A stretch of 64,000 nucleotides of DNA from Sipunculus nudus (taxonomy: Eukaryota > Annelida > Sipuncula > Golfingiida > Sipunculidae). Positions within the stretch are counted from its first letter, which is position 1. Each line of letters starts with the position of its first letter. Location: the NCBI GenBank assembly GCA_026874595.1, contig CM049308.1:52587624-52651623 (forward strand), read 5' to 3'. Positions 1 through 11,202 of the stretch are shown here, piece by piece. The notes below the pieces were generated by a model. The model had not been told where the DNA came from, searched no databases, and saw nothing but the letters and a program-made list of their open reading frames with translations. Position numbers and translations under genes: made by a program.

Positions 1-200
1 CAAGGTCAATTTCCCGTGCGTGCAGTTTAGCCTACCCTGCCGGCTGTTTAGCCACTTCCTTAATAAAATCACAAAGAATTAAATGGCATTTCGTTCATTT
101 CGTATATATACCTTACTCTTTCAATATATTGTTAGATTTTACATCATATTATTACACAGCTTAATGTTACATATAATCGAAATTGTTCCATTTGCCATAA

Positions 201-2990
201 TTAGCGAACCTGTGAGGTTATGCGATGGTGCGGCGTCGTCCGTCGTGCGTCATGCGTCGTGCGTCGTCTGTACGTTAACCATAGCTATCTCAAAAACGGC
301 AGGAGCTAGCATCACCAAATTTTTTGCAAATATTCAGTCATCCAAAAAACTATATCGGATTTTGTTTACTTTTTTTCTAACTGCATTTTCTTAGATTTTA
401 TAGGGAAAAAGCTTAAAAAACTTTAAAAATCTTCTTCTCTGAAACTGTCCAGCCAAATTGGCCAATATTTCACAGAAATGATCCCTGGAACAATCTTTCT
501 CAAATTTGTTCGAATGGTTCCAGTTCGGAGATTTTTTGCTGAGTTACAGGAAGCTGAACTTTGTTAACTGTGCAAAAAAGCATATTAAAATTTAAATCTC
601 AGAAACGGCTGGAGCTATCATCACCAAATTTTATGCCAATGTTGGTCACATGAGTCATATCTGAAATTGAGGTATTGGTGGCGCCACCTGCATCGGCCGT
701 TTTTGTATGGGGTCATCAGTGCCCGTATCACACTGACAGCTACAATTAACTTCTTCTCTGAAACTAAATGGCCAAATTGTTTAATATCGCACAGAAATGA
801 TCCTAGGGTAGTGCTTTCTGAAGTTTGTTCAAACGGTCTCAGTTCAGTGACTATTGGCTAAGTTATGGGAAGCTGAATTTAGTCATATCACATAACAGCC
901 CATTTTAGCTAAGTGGCTACAAAAATCTTCTTCTCAATAACCACTGGGCCAAATTCTTAAATCTCACACATTAATTATCCTTAGATATTGATAATTCAAT
1001 TTTGTTCAAATGGTCTCAGTTCAGTGACTTTTGGCTGAGTTATGGGGAGCTGAATTTAGTCATATGCCATAACAGCCCATTTTAGCTAAGTGGCTACAAA
1101 AAACTTCTCCTCAACAACCACTGGGCCAAATTCTTAAATCTCACACATTAATTATCCTGAGATGTTGATAATTCAAGTTTGTTCAAATGGTCTCAGTTTA
1201 GTGACTTTTGGCTGAGTTATGGGAAGCTGAATTTAGTCATATGCCATAACAGCCCATGTTAGCTAAGTGGCTACAAAAATCTTCTATTCAAAAACCACTG
1301 GGCCAAATTCTTAAATCTCACACATTAATTATCCTTCGATGTTGATAATTCAAGTTTGTTCAAATGGTTTTGATTCAATGATTTTTGGCTGAGTTATGGG
1401 AAGCTGAACTTTGCCATTTTGTTGTATTTTCCCATATGAGTTATAAACCTACAAAACGTTTTTCGACTGATGATGATACTGAGGCCAGTTTGTTTAATAT
1501 TTTGCAAGAATAATTCCCTGAATCATTCTTATAATAATTGTCTTTTATGGTTCCAAAAAATGAATTTGGCTGAATTATAAAGATTGAATTGAGTCATTTT
1601 ACCAAATATGTTAGCTGTGTTTAGCAGATACATCTAGCCTAGCACCAGTTTATCAGCATCCATTACATCATGCCTCTAGACATTTAGATTTCAGGTTATC
1701 TATGGAAAATATTGACAAGAATGTTTTTAAAAGCTTTTAAAAAATGTAGATTTATGATATTACATATCATCTGTACACTAACTCATAATTTCTCAGGAAC
1801 AGCAGGAGCTACCATCCCCAAATGTTATGCAATTATCTGTCACATATCAAATGTTGATGGATTCATCTTATTTTTGCTATCTGCATTTACTTAGATTTTA
1901 CAAGGAAAAAGCTGAAAAAAACTTGTAAAAGTCTTCTTCTTGTAAACAGTCCAGCCAAATTGTCCAAATTTTACAGAAATGATCCCAGAGGCGAGCCCTC
2001 TCAAGTTTGTTCAAATTGTTTGTGTTGGATAAATTTTAGCAGAGTTACATAACAGGCCAAGATTGTGTACGTTTCTTGAATAGGTTGAGAAACTGCCAAC
2101 TGTTTCAGATTTGGCAACAGATCAAGAGTTCATTCAGTGCAGCCAAATATAGGTCAACAGTTCAGTCAGTGCAGCCAAGCACAAGGCATGTGATCACCTC
2201 ATGGGCAGCATGTGATCATCTCATGGGTAGCATGTGATCACCTCATGAGTATCATGTGATCACCCATGGGTGTCATGCCCCTCAGGGCTGCATATGGAGC
2301 CAATCTGTGAGCTTATGCAATTGTGTTGCTACTATTTCAGATTTGGCAATAGGCAAAAGGTCAGCCTGGATTTATTTATAGCTTTGGCAGACTGCCAACT
2401 GTTTCAGATTATGCAACAGGTCAAGAGTTCACTCAGTGCAGCCAGGTACAGGTCAAAAATTCACTCAGTCTAGCCAGGTGCAGGTCAAGAGTTCACTCAG
2501 TGCAGTAGCCTGAGCCAGTAATTTGTCACAGTACACTCGGGGCAACAGCCTTTCTCACCTAAGCCTGGTCAGCCCCGTGCATCAGACTCAAGGTAAGTTT
2601 GATGTATTGGCCTGATTTTCTGACCTGTCTATGTGTTTTTATGGCTTTCTCCTTCACAAGACAGGTGTCGCCATCTACAATGACTTTTGCAAAGTGTATT
2701 TGCCTGCTTAATTCTACAGAAGAATTTGATATATCAGCCTGAAATTGGGCATATGTGTACATGTCAAATAGCTTTGTTGTATACAAGACTTGTGGTGCCA
2801 CCTACAATAATTTTTGTGTTGTGTGCACCCATGCCAGAATTTCAGCAGTGATGTTTGTGTATTGTTTCTTGTTCAAAATGTTTAGTACTTGCATTGTTCA
2901 TATATATGAAAAGTAGTGGTTCAGCACTGAAGCGTTATACCTGGTGTATATCCATATGCACAGGTTCGCATTAGGCCTGTAGGCCTTGTT
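201..2990 (+). repeat. Interspersed repeat family, copy A
   Basis: This unit is seen again in reverse orientation at 23468-25598 and 40524-43700. It begins with a TTAGCGAACCTGTGAG-like end followed by a CG-rich GTCGTCCGTCGTGCG tract. It ends with GCACAGGTTCGCATTAGGCC and AGGCCTTGTT, so both ends carry GCGAACCTGTG in inverted orientation. Inside are diverged tandem subunits (around 880-1420) and the 12-base palindrome GGTGGCGCCACC near 678. Scattered short frames have no family resemblance. I infer a non-autonomous DNA-transposon-like element about 2.8 kb long; no transposase is visible. Confidence 0.7.
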
Positions 2991-3395
2991 CTGATTTCTT
3001 GCTGAAATAATTACCTAATCATATGAGATGTAAATGTATCCTCAGTGTGGGAAATTGTTACAATTTCATTAAAAATTCAGCAATTCGAAGCAATTCTGAA
3101 ATGAAATAACAAGGAATATACTCGCTTCAGAAACCATATCATATAAAACTGTTTGACATAAAACACTTAGGGCAGCAAACGTAACCTCCCCCCCAACCTC
3201 CCAACCCATCGCTTGGATTAGCTCCTGGGTATTTCACAATTAATATTCAAATCCTGGATTGATTTTTCGAAATCTTCATGAATTATTTAATTTGTGCTGT
3301 AATACCTGGGTTCCAAAATGTCAATGGAAATGAGTTAATCCTATCATATTATCAACTGTCATTTTTATTTATTTCTGAAACATAACACATAGTTA

Positions 3396-3470
3396 ATATT
3401 TGAGACAACTGTCACACATTTTTGTAAAAATGAGTAATTTACAAAAATGTGTGACAGTTGTCTCAAATAT
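3396..3470. repeat. Perfect 33-bp inverted repeat (hairpin)
   Basis: Positions 3396-3428 and 3438-3470 are exact reverse complements separated by 9 bases. The hairpin lies about 120 bp outside the retrotransposon insertion site. It may be a MITE remnant or a small-RNA-like foldback. Confidence 0.85.
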
Positions 3471-3590
3471 TTGAAAAAATGTGAGCCTATTTCTATTGCA
3501 AAATGACATTCCTTTATTGCGCTTATGCTTTTGTTACGGAACCTAATAAAAACAGATCACGTAGTCGTGTCGAGTATAAATTTTGTTACG

Positions 3591-3595
3591 GAGAT
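3591..3595. other. Target-site duplication GAGAT (left)
   Basis: GAGAT immediately precedes the left LTR and recurs directly after the right LTR at 11203-11207. This is the 5-bp duplication expected of Ty3/gypsy integration. Confidence 0.9.
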
Positions 3596-4854
3596 TGTCA
3601 AGGATTCAACCCCAGGTCATTCACACAACCCAAAGTTCCTTGCCCCAGGTTCTTTCATGCCTTAATGATATGTTACAGCACAGTATCACAGTTTCATACA
3701 AACCAGATGAAGACAGGATAACAAAAAAAGAACTTTATTAACTGTATTTACAGCTTAATGGTAAAATTAACTATGGGTGTCCTCCCCTCTCAAAAGGTGA
3801 CCTCAACTGACGGAAGACCACAATGTGGGTGGAATATTCCAGGAATACCACACTGGAAAGAATGAAAGAAAACGCAATTATTTGATGTTTTAAGATACTA
3901 GTTTTGACTTTGACAAAACTGAATAACATCCAACTTTATTTCATTTGTTACATACGCAACGCAAATTACAACAGCGTCCTATCTATGGGTATTTACTGTA
4001 TTTAATATGAAAGGACCATGACAGACTAACATTAATAGGGCGCCAATATTAAATGGTTCTGGAGAATTTTCCCATGAATAGTATTGCATATAAAAGAGGG
4101 CTCACCATATATACTGGGTGATATGGTAGGGTCCAACAGGAACTCCAGATACAGACTCGAAGTGTCCCTGGTCCTCTCTGGTATAGCACTGGTAGTTGAG
4201 CCACTGGTAGATGAACAGACCAAGTCGACAAGTTTTGGTAGCAGTAAATTGGTCTCTGTAGTACAGCTTTCCTCTGTGTTAGATACTGATGCATCAGCTT
4301 GAAGAGAACTTAAGAAATGTTCAGAAAGTGTATAAAAGTTGACCAAAATAATTCCTTCACTTGGAAACAGTCAAAAAGTCCTCTCTCTGTGACAAGGGAC
4401 CCACAGGTACACTTGGTGCTTAGCTCACAGCTCAGAGCACCCATCTGGACACTAACGGTGTCTCTGGCCAACTGTTTTCTAGTTAAGTCTCTTGTGCCCC
4501 AGCAAAATATTCAGCAGAAAAATAAACCAGAACCAGTTTACAGTTATCTATTGTGGCCCTTACAATCAACTTCAGTTTCAACAAACATGTGGACAATATC
4601 CCACGGTTCGGTGGTCAGCTTTCAGGTAAGCGGGGTCTCATAATAGGCTGTTTTGACCAGGGCATGAAAAAGACTTTCACCCAGGGCAATAAAGGGAGAC
4701 TCAGGCTTGTAGTAGGGGTAAACTCTTCAGGGGGAGATCCACATACGGGTGGCACATCTGCACATATCTTAAAACAATAGTAGGAGGGCTTAAAGTGAAG
4801 AGATAAATCATGGCATGGAATATATATTTAGCAAACACATAATATTCTGTGACA
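3596..4854 (-). repeat. 3' LTR of the Gmr1-like element
   Basis: This is the left LTR on the plus strand and the 3' LTR of the minus-strand element. It starts TGTCA and ends TGACA. Translated frames inside it match those of the copy at 9944-11202 exactly, at a constant offset of 6348. A minus-strand AATAAA polyadenylation signal lies at about 3733-3738. Short frames of 72-108 codons inside both LTRs resemble no protein and are probably chance. Confidence 0.95.
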
Positions 4855-4868
4855 TCACTCCCCCCTTA
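4855..4868 (-). other. Polypurine tract
   Basis: On the minus strand AAGGGGGGAGTGA directly abuts the 3' LTR. This is the expected position and composition for the plus-strand primer of reverse transcription. Confidence 0.75.
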
Positions 4869-4994
4869 GGCAAGAAAATGCTATCATTTTCTTTAATCTG
4901 GGTACATGATGTATTACTTATTGCCTTACTTGCAAAGCCATTCAAGGACTGACATATATATGTACATTGTACACTTAACACGTTACTAAACTTA

Positions 4995-7900
4995 TTACCA
5001 TACTGTTACCCTACTCAGCAGATCTGGTCCATGGTTCAATCTCCCAGGTACTGCCTCAACAGTGAATTGGTATTCCTGCAATATCATTGCCCATCTCATA
5101 ATACGTTTGTTGAGTGTCTTGCTTTGGTTAATGTACAAGAGGGGCTTATGGTCAGTTTGTATGACAAAAGGCCTGCCAAAGAGGTACACGTCGAATTTAC
5201 CTATAGCCCAAACTATAGCTAAGGCCTCGCGTTCGATGACAGAGTAATTCCTCTCTCTATCTGCGAGTTTACGACTCGCGTATGCCACTGGGAATAAATG
5301 GCCCTCTGATTCCTGCATCAGGATACACCCTATACCTTTATCTGAGGCATCCGTTTTCAACACGAATTGTTTGGAAAAATCAGGTAGTTTGAGAATAGGG
5401 GGTTTTGCTAACATTGACTTTAGGGTCTGGAAGGACAGCTCCTGAGGTTCACCCCATTGGACTTTGTTGCTCTGACCTTTACGAGTTAAGTCAGTCAGTG
5501 GTACTGCCACTTCAGCGTAGTTAGGAATAAATTTCCTGTAATACCCGGTAAGCCCTAGGAAAGATCTGACCTCTTTTTTCGTAGTAGGCCGTTCTTTGCT
5601 ATGTATTTTGTCAAGCAACTGGGGATCGGTTGCCAACTGGCCTTTTCCTACCATGTGACCCAAAAAACCTAAATCAGCAAACCCTAAGAAGCATTTTACT
5701 GGCTTAGCAGCCAGATTAGCTTCCTGGAGAATACACAAAACTTGGTCCATAAGAGCTAAATGTTCAGACCACGTTGCAGAGTGACATAACACATCATCGA
5801 TGAAGCAACACACACCTGATACATGTGAAAACAATTTCCGCATCATCCGAGTAAAAGTTGCACCTGCCACTACCAGACCAAAAGGCATGAATCTAAATTG
5901 GTACTGGCCCTCTGGTGTAACAAAAGCCGTTAGTTTTCTAGAATTTTCCGACATTGGGATTTGCCAATAACCTTTTGTAAGGTCCAGTTTGGAAAAATAG
6001 TTACTTTTCTGTAACTCTGCGAATAAATCATCGGGATTTGGCATAGGTTCAGGATCAAAAACGATGTTCCGATTCAACTTACGAAAGTCCACGCAAAAGC
6101 GCACTGATCCGTCTTTCTTTCGGACCATGACAACGGGTGAAGCAAAAGCTGAATTGGATCTCTCTATGACTCCAAGAGATAACATATCACTTACCTCTTC
6201 CCTCATAGTATTTCTTAATGCATGAGGAACGGGATAAGGCTTTGATCTGATTGGCTGGTCTGTGGTAAGGTGGAGATCACACTCAATGACATGGGTTTGT
6301 TTTGGAACGTCCGTAAACACACCATCAAATTTATCAAGTAACGCTCTAAGTTGTGTGGTTTGTTGGACGGAAAGAGTGTCACCTACCTGGACATCAGCAG
6401 GCCCTTGTTTACGGGTTACACTAGGAAGAGGAACAATGCTTTTCCCATCATCTATACCAACCTTGTCTTGATCAGGAATAGTTTCACCAACCTCACATGC
6501 TGCACTTGGCATATCAAACAAACAGCCTACTGTTTGCATATCGACGAGACATGCCAAAGGAGTTGTCTCTCTGACTACATACTTCTTTAAGAGGTTAATA
6601 TGGAATGATTTGGACTTACCGTTCATGTTGATTTTGTAGTCACAATCGTTGAAGCGTTGCAGGACTTCAAAAGGCCCTTTCCATTGTAACAGCAATTTGT
6701 TACGATCTGTGGGAAGCAGCACTAAAACTTTTTCCCCTACCTGTAGCTGTCGAGGCTTGGCACTCCTGTTATAGTAAAGCCTGTACCTCTCAGAAGTACG
6801 GACCTGAGCCTGTTGAGCCCACTCACAGGTGTCACTAAGCTTCTGTTTCAAATCCAGGACATATTGGTACGTGCTCTTGACATCAGAGGAGGTACCCTCT
6901 TTTGTCAACAGTTCCTTCAAAACCATCAGTGGACCTCTGACATGTCTACCATACAAAAGGTCAAAGGGGGAAAATCCTCCAAGTGACTCATGTGGTGACT
7001 CACGATAAGCGAATAACAAGGGAGCGACATACCTGTCCCAATCTCGGGGTTTTTCGGCACACATTCTTTTCAACATCTTTTTCAATGTGTCGTTGAACTT
7101 CTCAACCAGACCATTACATTTAGGGTTGTAAGGAGTGGTGGTGAGCTGTTTGATCCCTAACAACCTACTTACCTCCCTCATCACTGACGAAGTGAATTGG
7201 CTGCCCATATCGGTGAGGACTTCGGATGGGATACCGAGTCTGCTATATATATCAATGAGAGCCTCAGTGACCGTTTCAGTTTCTATGTTTCGTAATGCCC
7301 TTGCTTCAGGGTAGCGGGTCGCGTAATCCATAACCGTAAGAATAAAGCGGTTACCTCTTTCTGAAGCAGGATAAATTGGCCCCACAAGATCCATAGCTAT
7401 TCGCTGAAAAGGCTGATCGATTAAGGGCATCCGACCTAGTGGTACTTTCGTCACCTTACCTTTTTGGATGGTTCTCTGGCATATGTCACAGGATCGACAA
7501 AACTTCACCACATCTTCATGCAAACCTGGCCAATAAAAATGTGCAGAAACTCTGTCAAGAGTTCGGCTTATGCCTTGATGGCCAGACATTATTCCTTCAT
7601 GGGCCAACTTTAAGACATCTGACCTGAGACATGATGGTACCACGAACTGGATATGAACTTTGTCATCAATATATCGATCTGGCTTTCTACGCACTAAAGC
7701 TCCGTTCTTTGTGGCAAATTGATACTTACCGGTCTGTGGCTGAGTAACTCTGTCCCACAGGTGGGATAATGTCTTATCATCCACTTGTGCTGTGAGGAAC
7801 TCCTCACGACTCACCTCTGAGATAGGACTAGGTACTGAAAGGGGTTTAACAGTCTTACCTTTCTCTCGAGTCATTGCCCTGGTTTGTACAGAACCAGCAG

Positions 7901-9530
7901 TCTCTGTTATAGGTGAAACCCAAGAAGGATCAGGACACTGTGGTTCCCTTGCACCCTTGATGTTCCCGATTATAAGGTCATAGACAGGGTTATCCATACA
8001 TAGAGCCTCGACCTCGCCCACATAGAAAGGTGTATCAACCATTACTTTAGCGACAGGGAATTGCCTAACTGTCCCATCTATTAGTATACAGGTCTGAGTT
8101 TTCCCTGTCCTCTGTCCTTCATATACTAGTGCTGATCTGACCACTGCACTGCTGCATCCCGTATCCCGTAACACTGAGACTTCCTGATCTGACACAACAC
8201 CCTTACAAGTCGGCATACCTGGGGGATGCGATTCTGGTTTGCCAACCGTTGCCTGGTAAGATACATTTAATACTTCTGGCTTTGACTGACTGGACGGGGT
8301 TTGTACACATGCCTTGGCTTCAGGAGGAGCATTAGACTTACCTGTAGTCTCAAGGGCTTTGACTGCCTTTTCCACTGCTTTGTCAATAGCATTTACAATA
8401 AACTCATTCTGATCTAATGACTGGAATCCCTGTACATATGGCTTACCTCTACCCATACCTTTCTTTGGTAATGGACACTGAAAAGATTTGTGTCCTTGAC
8501 CATTACAGTTGTAACATCTAACGCCAGATGTACTACCTGAAGCACCTTTAGGACTACTCAGTGCTTGCTTGCCTGGACCTGAAAGTTTGCTCTTATCTTG
8601 GCCAGTGCCAGCGAAAGGTTTGTGAGAAGTGCTTTGTGAAGTAAAACTGTATCTACCATGTGCTCCAACAAAGCGTTCAGCCATCTCTGCCATAGCATCA
8701 ATACTGATAAACTGCCTCTCCCTCAGGAAAATTGACAGTTCTTTTGAGCATGAAGTCAGAAACTGCTCTCGTAACAAAAGATCAATCAAGCTCTCATACG
8801 TTTGATCAATACCTACCATTTTGATCCAATTGTGCAAGTAACTACTTATCCGTGCAACAAACTGACTTGGGGATTCTTGTTTTCCCGGGCGGGACGTACG
8901 GAACTTAACTCTGTAGCCTTCATCAGTCATTTGAAATTCTCTGAGCAGTGCTAACTTAAGTTTGTCATAGTCTAAGGCCTCGGCAGAAGAAAGACGGGAA
9001 TAAACATTGAGTGCCTTACCTTTCAATAGCGCACTGAGATGCACAGCCCAGTCTGTTCTATCCCATTGTTGGCCTAGCGCAAATCGCTCAAATCGCTCCA
9101 AATAAGCGTCTAGCTGATCAGAGTGTTCATCAAAAGAGGGTATTTTCAGAGAAGGAATACTATGCTTAACAAAGGCTGCCCCCTGAGTACCAGGAGATTT
9201 TTCAGCTAACTGAGTCTTTAATTTCAAGACTTCTAATTCATGAACGCGCTCTAGCTTTTCGCGTTCAAGCTCACGTTGAAGAGCTCTTTCTTCACGGGCT
9301 CTATCCCCCTCCCGTTTTTCCTCTATACGATGAACTTCTTTGTCTACAAAACTTTGGAGATCAGCCCCCTTAAAACCTAGCTTCTCCCCTAAAGTTATAA
9401 GCTCCTTAAGTTCTTCCATGTTGGCTTCCCAATGTCTGTCTAAGCAGCACCAATATGCAACCAACAACAAGACTATACAACCCCTCAGACCAACCATCTG
9501 AGGTGTAGAATCCACTACTAACGGATTCAC
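4995..9530 (-). CDS. Gag-Pol polyprotein (Gmr1-like order)
   Basis: 1511 residues in one frame. A more likely start than the first Met is Met38 (9419), because residues 18-28 look like untranslated leader and a charged coiled coil begins soon after. Order: coiled coil about 55-110; capsid about 140-290 with a SCAN-like segment; zinc knuckle C339-C342-H347-C352; protease DTG at 456-458; integrase zinc finger H644/H651/C681/C684; integrase D714, D774, E810 with a 35-residue D-E gap; GPF module near 952; reverse transcriptase with D1183 and FIDD 1243-1246; RNase H D1394, E1433, D1460. All key catalytic residues are visible. The FIDD box replaces the more usual Y-x-D-D, and the protease has DTGC rather than DTGA. 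No frameshift separates gag and pol, so expression as one polyprotein is inferred. Confidence 0.95.
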   Translation of the reverse strand: MNPLVVDSTPQMVGLRGCIVLLLVAYWCCLDRHWEANMEELKELITLGEKLGFKGADLQSFVDKEVHRIEEKREGDRAREERALQRELEREKLERVHELEVLKLKTQLAEKSPGTQGAAFVKHSIPSLKIPSFDEHSDQLDAYLERFERFALGQQWDRTDWAVHLSALLKGKALNVYSRLSSAEALDYDKLKLALLREFQMTDEGYRVKFRTSRPGKQESPSQFVARISSYLHNWIKMVGIDQTYESLIDLLLREQFLTSCSKELSIFLRERQFISIDAMAEMAERFVGAHGRYSFTSQSTSHKPFAGTGQDKSKLSGPGKQALSSPKGASGSTSGVRCYNCNGQGHKSFQCPLPKKGMGRGKPYVQGFQSLDQNEFIVNAIDKAVEKAVKALETTGKSNAPPEAKACVQTPSSQSKPEVLNVSYQATVGKPESHPPGMPTCKGVVSDQEVSVLRDTGCSSAVVRSALVYEGQRTGKTQTCILIDGTVRQFPVAKVMVDTPFYVGEVEALCMDNPVYDLIIGNIKGAREPQCPDPSWVSPITETAGSVQTRAMTREKGKTVKPLSVPSPISEVSREEFLTAQVDDKTLSHLWDRVTQPQTGKYQFATKNGALVRRKPDRYIDDKVHIQFVVPSCLRSDVLKLAHEGIMSGHQGISRTLDRVSAHFYWPGLHEDVVKFCRSCDICQRTIQKGKVTKVPLGRMPLIDQPFQRIAMDLVGPIYPASERGNRFILTVMDYATRYPEARALRNIETETVTEALIDIYSRLGIPSEVLTDMGSQFTSSVMREVSRLLGIKQLTTTPYNPKCNGLVEKFNDTLKKMLKRMCAEKPRDWDRYVAPLLFAYRESPHESLGGFSPFDLLYGRHVRGPLMVLKELLTKEGTSSDVKSTYQYVLDLKQKLSDTCEWAQQAQVRTSERYRLYYNRSAKPRQLQVGEKVLVLLPTDRNKLLLQWKGPFEVLQRFNDCDYKINMNGKSKSFHINLLKKYVVRETTPLACLVDMQTVGCLFDMPSAACEVGETIPDQDKVGIDDGKSIVPLPSVTRKQGPADVQVGDTLSVQQTTQLRALLDKFDGVFTDVPKQTHVIECDLHLTTDQPIRSKPYPVPHALRNTMREEVSDMLSLGVIERSNSAFASPVVMVRKKDGSVRFCVDFRKLNRNIVFDPEPMPNPDDLFAELQKSNYFSKLDLTKGYWQIPMSENSRKLTAFVTPEGQYQFRFMPFGLVVAGATFTRMMRKLFSHVSGVCCFIDDVLCHSATWSEHLALMDQVLCILQEANLAAKPVKCFLGFADLGFLGHMVGKGQLATDPQLLDKIHSKERPTTKKEVRSFLGLTGYYRKFIPNYAEVAVPLTDLTRKGQSNKVQWGEPQELSFQTLKSMLAKPPILKLPDFSKQFVLKTDASDKGIGCILMQESEGHLFPVAYASRKLADRERNYSVIEREALAIVWAIGKFDVYLFGRPFVIQTDHKPLLYINQSKTLNKRIMRWAMILQEYQFTVEAVPGRLNHGPDLLSRVTVW

Positions 9531-9924
9531 AAGACAATACTACAACTTTGCTCAGCTCAAAACTATGCCGTAGCATCAGCTAATGACTTGCATAAAAACT
9601 GTTGTAGTACCTAAGACAGTCACAAGATCCACAGGTGGATACACAAAGTAAGTCTACTACAGGGCATATCTAAAAGGTCCAATTAACCGCCGTAGCGTAC
9701 ATCAACCAAACCCCAGCCGTAGCTTCAAATTACACACTTCGCCCTGAGGAGCTGGCCCTTCTTCCCCCAACGGATCAACTATCCTACCTATGCAAGGAAT
9801 ACCGAACAAAGGGGATTTAACAATTTATCACAGAGAGTGGATAAACCAATTATCATGGATTGTATGAAACTGTGCTTCTAGCTTTTAATGTATAATCTCT
9901 TTACCCAAAGAAGAGAAAGAGAAT

Positions 9925-9942
9925 ATCCTGGTCACGGCACCA
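9925..9942 (-). other. Primer binding site, tRNA-His-like
   Basis: The 18 plus-strand bases end in CACGGCACCA, the form of a tRNA 3' end with CCA. They lie one base inside the 5' LTR. The acceptor sequence matches eukaryotic tRNA-His as I know it; the tRNA identity is therefore recognition rather than a search. Confidence 0.75.
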
Positions 9943-9943
9943 A

Positions 9944-11202
9944 TGTCAAGGATTCAACCCCAGGTCATTCACACAACCCAAAGTTCCTTGCCCCAGGTTC
10001 TTTCATGCCTTAATGATATGTTACAGCACAGTATCACAGTTTCATACAAACCAGATGAAGACAGGATAACAAAAAAAGAACTTTATTAACTGTATTTACA
10101 GCTTAATGGTAAAATTAACTATGGGTGTCCTCCCCTCTCAAAAGGTGACCTCAACTGACGGAAGACCACAATGTGGGTGGAATATTCCAGGAATACCACA
10201 CTGGAAAGAATGAAAGAAAACGCAATTATTTGATGTTTTAAGATACTAGTTTTGACTTTGACAAAACTGAATAACATCCAACTTTATTTCATTTGTTACA
10301 TACGCAACGCAAATTACAACAGCGTCCTATCTATGGGTATTTACTGTATTTAATATGAAAGGACCATGACAGACTAACATTAATAGGGCGCCAATATTAA
10401 ATGGTTCTGGAGAATTTTCCCATGAATAGTATTGCATATAAAAGAGGGCTCACCATATATACTGGGTGATATGGTAGGGTCCAACAGGAACTCCAGATAC
10501 AGACTCGAAGTGTCCCTGGTCCTCTCTGGTATAGCACTGGTAGTTGAGCCACTGGTAGATGAACAGACCAAGTCGACAAGTTTTGGTAGCAGTAAATTGG
10601 TCTCTGTAGTACAGCTTTCCTCTGTGTTAGATACTGATGCATCAGCTTGAAGAGAACTTAAGAAATGTTCAGAAAGTGTATAAAAGTTGACCAAAATAAT
10701 TCCTTCACTTGGAAACAGTCAAAAAGTCCTCTCTCTGTGACAAGGGACCCACAGGTACACTTGGTGCTTAGCTCACAGCTCAGAGCACCCATCTGGACAC
10801 TAACGGTGTCTCTGGCCAACTGTTTTCTAGTTAAGTCTCTTGTGCCCCAGCAAAATATTCAGCAGAAAAATAAACCAGAACCAGTTTACAGTTATCTATT
10901 GTGGCCCTTACAATCAACTTCAGTTTCAACAAACATGTGGACAATATCCCACGGTTCGGTGGTCAGCTTTCAGGTAAGCGGGGTCTCATAATAGGCTGTT
11001 TTGACCAGGGCATGAAAAAGACTTTCACCCAGGGCAATAAAGGGAGACTCAGGCTTGTAGTAGGGGTAAACTCTTCAGGGGGAGATCCACATACGGGTGG
11101 CACATCTGCACATATCTTAAAACAATAGTAGGAGGGCTTAAAGTGAAGAGATAAATCATGGCATGGAATATATATTTAGCAAACACATAATATTCTGTGA
11201 CA
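9944..11202 (-). repeat. 5' LTR of the Gmr1-like element
   Basis: Right-hand LTR, the 5' LTR for this minus-strand element. It is the same length as 3596-4854 and shows no difference in the stretches compared by eye. The untranslated leader between this LTR and the frame (9531-9943) carries only the primer site. Confidence 0.95.

Larger units (their letters stand above)
3596..11202 (-). mobile_element. Complete Gmr1-like Ty3/gypsy LTR retrotransposon
   Basis: This 7,607-bp element lies on the minus strand. It has two 1259-bp LTRs that look identical by eye and GAGAT target duplications. Its primer site is complementary to an apparent tRNA-His 3' end, and a purine tract sits beside the 3' LTR. 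One uninterrupted 1511-codon gag-pol frame runs Gag, protease, integrase, reverse transcriptase, RNase H. Integrase upstream of reverse transcriptase is the copia-like order, but all domain sequences are Ty3/gypsy-like. That combination is known for the Gmr1 group. Identical LTRs and the intact frame indicate a recent insertion that may still be capable of moving. Confidence 0.95.

Noticed and set aside
4032..4643. Short frames of 72-108 codons within both LTRs
   Set aside because: Present twice only because the LTRs are identical; overlapping on both strands, no family resemblance.
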